NCBI GenBank assembly: GCA_003260075.1
Contig: QLIY01000682.1
Location: 1 to 64,000 of the forward strand
Reading direction: 5' to 3'
From: Phallusia mammillata
Taxonomy: Eukaryota; Chordata; Ascidiacea; Phlebobranchia; Ascidiidae
DNA: 64,000 nucleotides
Numbering within the stretch: position 1 is the first letter of the stretch; every line of letters begins with the position of its first letter. The notes under the pieces were generated by a model, which made no database searches, was not told the origin of the DNA, and was given only the letters and a program-made list of their open reading frames with translations. This document shows positions 62,701 to 64,000 of the stretch, in pieces. A program made the position numbers and the translations under genes.

Positions 62701-64000
62701 GATTGCACCCTAATAATGTTTTTATTAATTTACCTTTGTTACATATTAGTTCAGGCTTCCCTATTTTTTGGGTTTCCCATAAGCTACAAACTGTTTTCAG
62801 TTTAACACTTTATTTTACTCTCCTATTAGTCATCAATTACAGAAGTGTCTTTATTAGGTGTGATTAATTGTACACAACAATTACCTATAAAATGCATGGT
62901 TCAAACTGTATTACATATTTTTTTTCTTTCCTGTATATATGTATTAAACAATTTTGTCGACATTGTTTTAAGAACTGGCCATGCATCATTTCTGGGTCAA
63001 GCGGTTCGGGCAAAAGCAGATTGGTAAAAATGCTGGCAACGTTGTCAGGTCAAAAATTAAGAATCATGTCAACAAACAGTGCTATGGATGCTGTTGAATT
63101 ATTGGGTGGTTATGAACAAGCGGATCAAACAAAAAATATTCTGACACTTCTCCATGACATAAAAAGGTAAATTGCCCATACTAAGCTTAAAAATTATATT
63201 GTCCATAGTATGCACATCAAATTTAACCTTCTCTTCAGACATATTCTTAAGTCTTGCGAGAGTTTTCTGGCAGATGTTGAATTGAATTCAATGCAATGTC
63301 AAAATCTTTTGAAGGTGACTTTATTTGTATGTAGCAATTTATTATTTGTGCTCATGTTATGTGTTGTTTAGGTTGTTGATGAGCTTGGGCTCTGCATAAA
63401 CAGAGTTAATCATGTAAAAGACCAAGACCTAATTGATAATGCATTACAAACCTTGAAACGTTTACTGTCCTCACTGAAGACAACACTCCAGAATTTGGAC
63501 TATTTGCAATTGGAAGTTCCAATAGGTGAGGGATTTCTCACAAATCTAAATGTGTTTTTTGTTACTGATAACAGGGCAAACACAATAGGGTAATAACTAA
63601 AAACAATATTTTTGCAAACTTGTCAAAGATCTTTTGGAAAAGTGTATTGCTGTTATATCACAAACTCAACACAAAGGAACCTATGAATGGTCTGACAGTG
63701 TTCTTGTTGAAGCTCTTAGAAATGGTAACAATTTCTTCCATTTGTTTGTTAGATTGTTATTTTAACCATGTTCATAATAATATGTGCAAACATCCTGCAA
63801 TATGTAATAAATAAGTAAAAATTATTGTGTTTTTACAAGACAAGTTATTTGATGTTTCTCAGGTGATTGGTTGCTTGTTGATGATGCCAACTTTTGTCTC
63901 CCATCTGTCCTTGATCGATTAAACGCTCTTCTGGAACCTGATGGAATACTTGGCATTACCGAAAGAGGCATAATTAACGGAAAAATAACAGAAATAAAAC
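30754..64000 (+). CDS. MDN1: Midasin (Rea1), giant AAA ATPase of 60S ribosome assembly; 3' end beyond the window
   Basis: Midasin is a nuclear dynein-like AAA ATPase that strips assembly factors (Ytm1/WDR12, Rsa4/NLE1) from pre-60S particles. Forty-eight exons are listed in the module entries. Their phases join throughout and encode about 2,237 residues of a protein that is about 5,600 in human. Walker A motifs of all six AAA modules are visible in order: GPIGCGKT, GETGVGKT, GETSTGKT, GETGGGKT, GSPGGGKT, GSSGSGKS. Residues match human midasin throughout, for example HEHTDLQEYIG and LDELNLAPTDI. The first ATG is 30754. The in-frame ATG at 30775 starts MEHF exactly as in human and may be the true start. 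Intron 39 (56700-61430) holds a complete antisense gene. Several introns are inflated by repeats. The rest of AAA6, the linker, the acidic region and the MIDAS domain lie past 64000. Confidence 0.96.
31249..32007. mobile_element. Non-autonomous DNA transposon with perfect 8-bp target duplication
   Basis: The ends are inverted CCAGATTGGAAA. TGCTTACT occurs at 31241-31248 and 32008-32015. The interior repeats ATCCGCGCA near both ends and carries a G-tract near 31931. An 8-bp duplication fits hAT-type transposition. It lies in midasin intron 1. No transposase is encoded. Confidence 0.85.
32158..33280 (+). repeat. CTAG-ended intronic repeat, copy A
   Basis: It begins near atgggtccccttccctg and ends gccacccttctag|t. 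It contains about four diverged tandem units of roughly 120-160 bases, recognisable by 'ccccactagccccctaaaatggg', 'aacaatgtcggaattggatga' and 'gtgtgccatttataggtgtc'. The conserved 3' segment has tctcttgaaatgca and gggacccaatataaaata. It has the same orientation as midasin. Confidence 0.75.
35268..35325. repeat. Short tandem repeat, about three 20-base units
   Basis: The unit ttgtctgagcattcaggcta is present twice exactly and a third time partially (tgtcttagcattt). It lies in midasin intron 6 and has no apparent function. Confidence 0.8.
35853..37183 (+). CDS. MDN1: Midasin exons 8-13: AAA1 module
   Basis: Exons: 35853-35906, 36005-36100, 36180-36274, 36339-36548, 36637-36746, 37003-37183. Walker A is GPIGCGKT. 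Walker B is WILLEDID, with Glu-Asp in place of Asp-Glu as in human. The N/RNRF-type arginine-finger box found in AAA2-AAA5 is absent; the equivalent stretch reads FRLFMTRR. This is consistent with AAA1 being a degenerate ATPase site in the family. The module ends in the conserved RDFLKWC helix and a lid. Confidence 0.92.
37334..44200 (+). CDS. MDN1: Midasin exons 14-22: AAA2 module
   Basis: Exons: 37334-37476, 37547-37668, 39791-39986, 40086-40146, 40454-40568, 40723-40894, 42930-43080, 43142-43266, 44045-44200. Walker A is GETGVGKT, Walker B WILLDEINLA, sensor/arginine finger MNPATDVGKRNLP then RNRFTE. The long insert after DLLGGYKP corresponds to the AAA2 H2 insertion known in midasin. Introns 15 (2.1 kb) and 19 (2.0 kb) are filled by repeats, including the duplicated block at 41808-42606. 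The hAT-like element at 43405-43997 lies in intron 21. Confidence 0.95.
37890..39640 (+). repeat. CTAG-ended intronic repeat, copy B
   Basis: The 5' end reads taattatgggtctccttccc. Then come three near-copies of a roughly 60-100-base unit containing 'ttgtccgactcgttttgcca' (about 37970, 38101, 38223), with a G-tract near 38079. These are followed by the same 'gtcggaattggctgaaattt' tandem units as copy A and the conserved 3' segment ending accactctag|t. It fills midasin intron 15. Confidence 0.75.
40965..41380 (+). repeat. CTAG-family repeat, 5' partial copy
   Basis: This starts with ccttcccttaaggggacacat, shared with copies B and the 47173 copy, then diverges. It contains a G-tract near 41030 and 'ggttcaccaacagccccccaaaacgt', a segment shared with the partial copy at 47173-47600. 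No CTAG-type 3' end was seen. Confidence 0.55.
41808..42606 (+). repeat. About 350-base duplication with a G-tract and a single N
   Basis: The block starting tttagaaacttacaacgccag at about 41808 is repeated from about 42230. Between them a short segment (tgaattgttctatcatgcag to cttatggc) occurs on both sides of the unknown base 42155, and nine or ten Gs precede the second block. The copies differ by single bases only (for example cacaca/ctcaca). This looks like unmerged contig overlap within midasin intron 19. Confidence 0.85.
43405..43997. mobile_element. hAT-like element with perfect 8-bp target duplication
   Basis: The ends are CATAGGCGTAGAGT on the left and, reversed, CACTGGCGTAGAGT on the right, with GGGGGTGCG a little inside both. 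AACACCAA flanks it at 43397-43404 and 43998-44005. The right part contains three copies of gcacccccg. Non-coding, in midasin intron 21. Confidence 0.82.
44403..47172 (+). CDS. MDN1: Midasin exons 23-28: AAA3 module
   Basis: Exons: 44403-44552, 44622-44794, 45689-45866, 46077-46275, 46445-46540, 47077-47172. Walker A is GETSTGKT, Walker B WVILDELNLAP, sensor NPPGLYGGRK and finger FRNRFIELHF. The RDLFKWAERYRRYE helix and the WDQYLANDGFLLLAGKVR lid match human closely. All catalytic residues of an active AAA site appear present. The donor of exon 28 is followed immediately by a repeat copy starting at 47173. Confidence 0.95.
47173..47600 (+). repeat. CTAG-family repeat, 5' partial copy
   Basis: It starts gtaattatgggtccccttcc directly at the exon 28 donor. 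It contains two tandem segments, each with 'ggttcacccacaggcccccgaaacg' (about 47361 and 47516). It lacks the conserved 3' segment. A decayed single unit of the family also sits at about 47968-48045. Confidence 0.6.
47741..53603 (+). CDS. MDN1: Midasin exons 29-36: AAA4 module
   Basis: Exons: 47741-47877, 48236-48416, 49638-49844, 49907-49999, 52421-52531, 52728-52819, 52891-53018, 53388-53603. Walker A is GETGGGKT, Walker B HLLVDEISLADDS, sensor MNPGGDFGKKE and finger LSPALRNRLTEIWC. The phases join through all eight exons. The 2.4-kb intron 32 (50000-52420) carries a full CTAG-ended repeat with a hAT-like element inserted into it. Confidence 0.95.
48909..49381. mobile_element. hAT-like MITE in midasin intron 30
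   Basis: The left end is CAGGGGTCACGAAACTACGG; the right end reversed is CAGGGGTCAGCAAACT. Both have sub-terminal GGCCCGC. The flanking octamers gtgtagat (48901-48908) and gtatagat (49382-49389) agree at 7 of 8 positions. No open frame of note. Confidence 0.82.
50050..52227 (+). repeat. CTAG-ended intronic repeat, copy C, interrupted by a hAT-like element
   Basis: It begins gtaattatgggtccccttcc and has four or five tandem units of roughly 120-160 bases with the same landmarks as copies A and B. It ends cacccttctag|tta. The 852-base element at 51106-51957 is inserted into the unit next to the conserved 3' segment; removing it restores the family sequence, which dates the element as younger. 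Confidence 0.75.
51106..51957. mobile_element. hAT-like element with perfect target duplication, nested in repeat copy C
   Basis: The left end is CAGGCTACTCAAACT; the right end reversed is CAGGGCTTCTCAAACT. CTTTATAT flanks it at 51098-51105 and 51958-51965. The interior has a 48-base tandem repeat (ccataccgtccttatttcta, about 51310 and 51358) and a second hAT-style terminus motif (gaggtgcacaacctt) near 51185. Confidence 0.85.
53704..53760. mobile_element. Isolated hAT-type terminus
   Basis: CAGGGGCCAGCAACCTTTAAA followed by gagtgcca is a typical hAT MITE left end. No matching right end was found before the next exon. A long C-tract at 54015-54038 may mark lost or misassembled sequence. Confidence 0.4.
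54089..62008 (+). CDS. MDN1: Midasin exons 37-42: AAA5 module
   Basis: Exons: 54089-54294, 54615-54737, 56502-56699, 61431-61538, 61609-61800, 61925-62008. Walker A is GSPGGGKT, Walker B WVVLDELNLAS (split by intron 38 at DE), then FDHRGEIYIPDLG, sensor QNP, and finger FLNRFTQ. Intron 38 (1.8 kb) holds two hAT-like elements. Intron 39 (4.7 kb) holds the antisense LRR gene. The module continues with PWEFNLRDMTCWC, as in human. Confidence 0.95.
54838..55156. mobile_element. hAT-like MITE in midasin intron 38
   Basis: The left end is CAGGGGTGGGCAACCTTTG; the right end reversed is CAGGGGTGGGCAAACTGCGG, with sub-terminal GCGGGCC on both sides. The flanking octamers ctctaaat and ctataatg match at 5 of 8 positions. 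Confidence 0.78.
55484..56434. mobile_element. hAT-like element with perfect 8-bp target duplication
   Basis: The inverted ends are CAGGGGTGGCCAACC on both sides, with 'agagcc' sub-terminal repeats. GTGTAGAC flanks it at 55476-55483 and 56435-56442. It ends 67 bases before midasin exon 39. No transposase is encoded in its 951 bases. Confidence 0.9.
56945..60872 (-). CDS. Secreted TLR-ectodomain-like leucine-rich-repeat protein, nested antisense in a midasin intron
   Basis: Exons in transcription order: 60872-60514, 60414-60190, 60143-59907, 59829-59640, 59564-59476, 59404-59256, 59194-59042, 58652-58479, 58411-58140, 57852-57649, 57583-57422, 57286-57158, 56983-56945. All junctions are GT-AG, the phases join and the total is exactly 794 codons. 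The protein has a signal peptide (MLRLWSFVFLSFLLNVCSS), an N-terminal cysteine region, then about 20 LRRs of the LxxLxLxxNxL type, many with F-x-x-L spacing as in Toll-like receptors (LPLLQVLDLSNNDL, LPALETLKLSNNFI). A C-terminal cap follows with FKCPCN and later single Cys residues (TYYC, FTCD). It ends MTDTSYYPLYGY. No transmembrane or TIR segment follows, even if the last intron is read through, where a stop comes 15 codons later. Many N-glycosylation sites are present. It is probably a soluble or truncated TLR relative; the family is inferred from LRR style. Confidence 0.85.
58781..58960. mobile_element. hAT-like MITE with perfect target duplication in an LRR-gene intron
   Basis: The left end is CAGTGGTGGGATTCAG; the right end reversed is CAGTGGTGAGATTCAA. 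GTTGTAAC flanks it at 58773-58780 and 58961-58968. At 180 bases it is one of the shortest and cleanest insertions here. It sits in the intron between LRR exons 7 and 8, and therefore also in midasin intron 39. Confidence 0.9.
62109..64000 (+). CDS. MDN1: Midasin exons 43-48: start of AAA6, cut by the window edge
   Basis: Exons: 62109-62222, 62973-63166, 63239-63314, 63372-63525, 63629-63724, 63863-64000 (incomplete). Walker A is GSSGSGKS, followed by NSAMDAVELLGGYEQ as in human AAA6. The Walker B region reads WLLVDDANFC: the catalytic Glu is replaced by Asp (human has Asn), so this site is unlikely to hydrolyse ATP. The start of exon 44 at 62973 was chosen by phase and by exact length agreement with human (AESL...NWPCII against LESI...SWMVIL). 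The last complete codons read ERGIINGKITEIK. Confidence 0.92.

Noticed and set aside
1-64000. CRISPR arrays, bacterial operons or prophage-like modules
   Set aside because: The window is intron-rich animal DNA. The repeats found are transposon-derived or assembly-type duplications, with no repeat-spacer periodicity.

Overview
The window is AT-rich animal genomic DNA with short, densely spaced GT-AG introns, no bacterial features, and compact genes whose proteins align readily with vertebrate ones. Gene structure, base composition, the many small 8-bp-TSD transposons and the nested leucine-rich-repeat gene fit an invertebrate chordate, most likely a Ciona-type tunicate. The species is inferred; the protein identities are read from conserved motifs. 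I built every gene model by hand from splice signals, phase and conservation.

Layout. 1-4600: intergenic, with local duplications beside G-tracts, a hAT-like MITE and a TTAA-flanked MITE. 4601-9543 (+): CDP-diacylglycerol synthase (CDS1/2), 13 exons, with its last exon present twice around a 31-base G-tract. 9544-14083: no gene seen. 14084-21916 (+): cullin-5, 17 exons, about 767 aa, complete. 21917-23646: no gene seen. 23647-27245 (-): an unrecognised acidic 248-aa protein in 6 exons. 27246-30753: intergenic, with a tRNA-derived SINE. 30754 to beyond 64000 (+): midasin (MDN1/Rea1), the giant AAA ribosome-assembly ATPase. Forty-eight exons covering the N-terminal domain and AAA1 to early AAA6 (about 2,237 residues) lie in the window; the linker, acidic region and MIDAS domain lie beyond it. 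56945-60872 (-): a complete 13-exon gene for a 793-residue secreted leucine-rich-repeat protein resembling a Toll-like receptor ectodomain, nested antisense in one midasin intron, with no transmembrane or TIR segment.

The three conserved genes are housekeeping: phospholipid synthesis, ubiquitin ligation and 60S ribosome maturation. They are not an operon, since the spacings are kilobases. The midasin introns hold a second layer of content: a same-strand repeat family with internal tandem units and a constant CTAG|T end, plus several hAT-like non-autonomous elements with perfect 8-bp target duplications. The most interesting locus is the nested TLR-ectodomain-like gene. The most important caution is a set of near-identical duplications abutting G-tracts or single N bases, which look like unmerged assembly overlaps or allelic copies.
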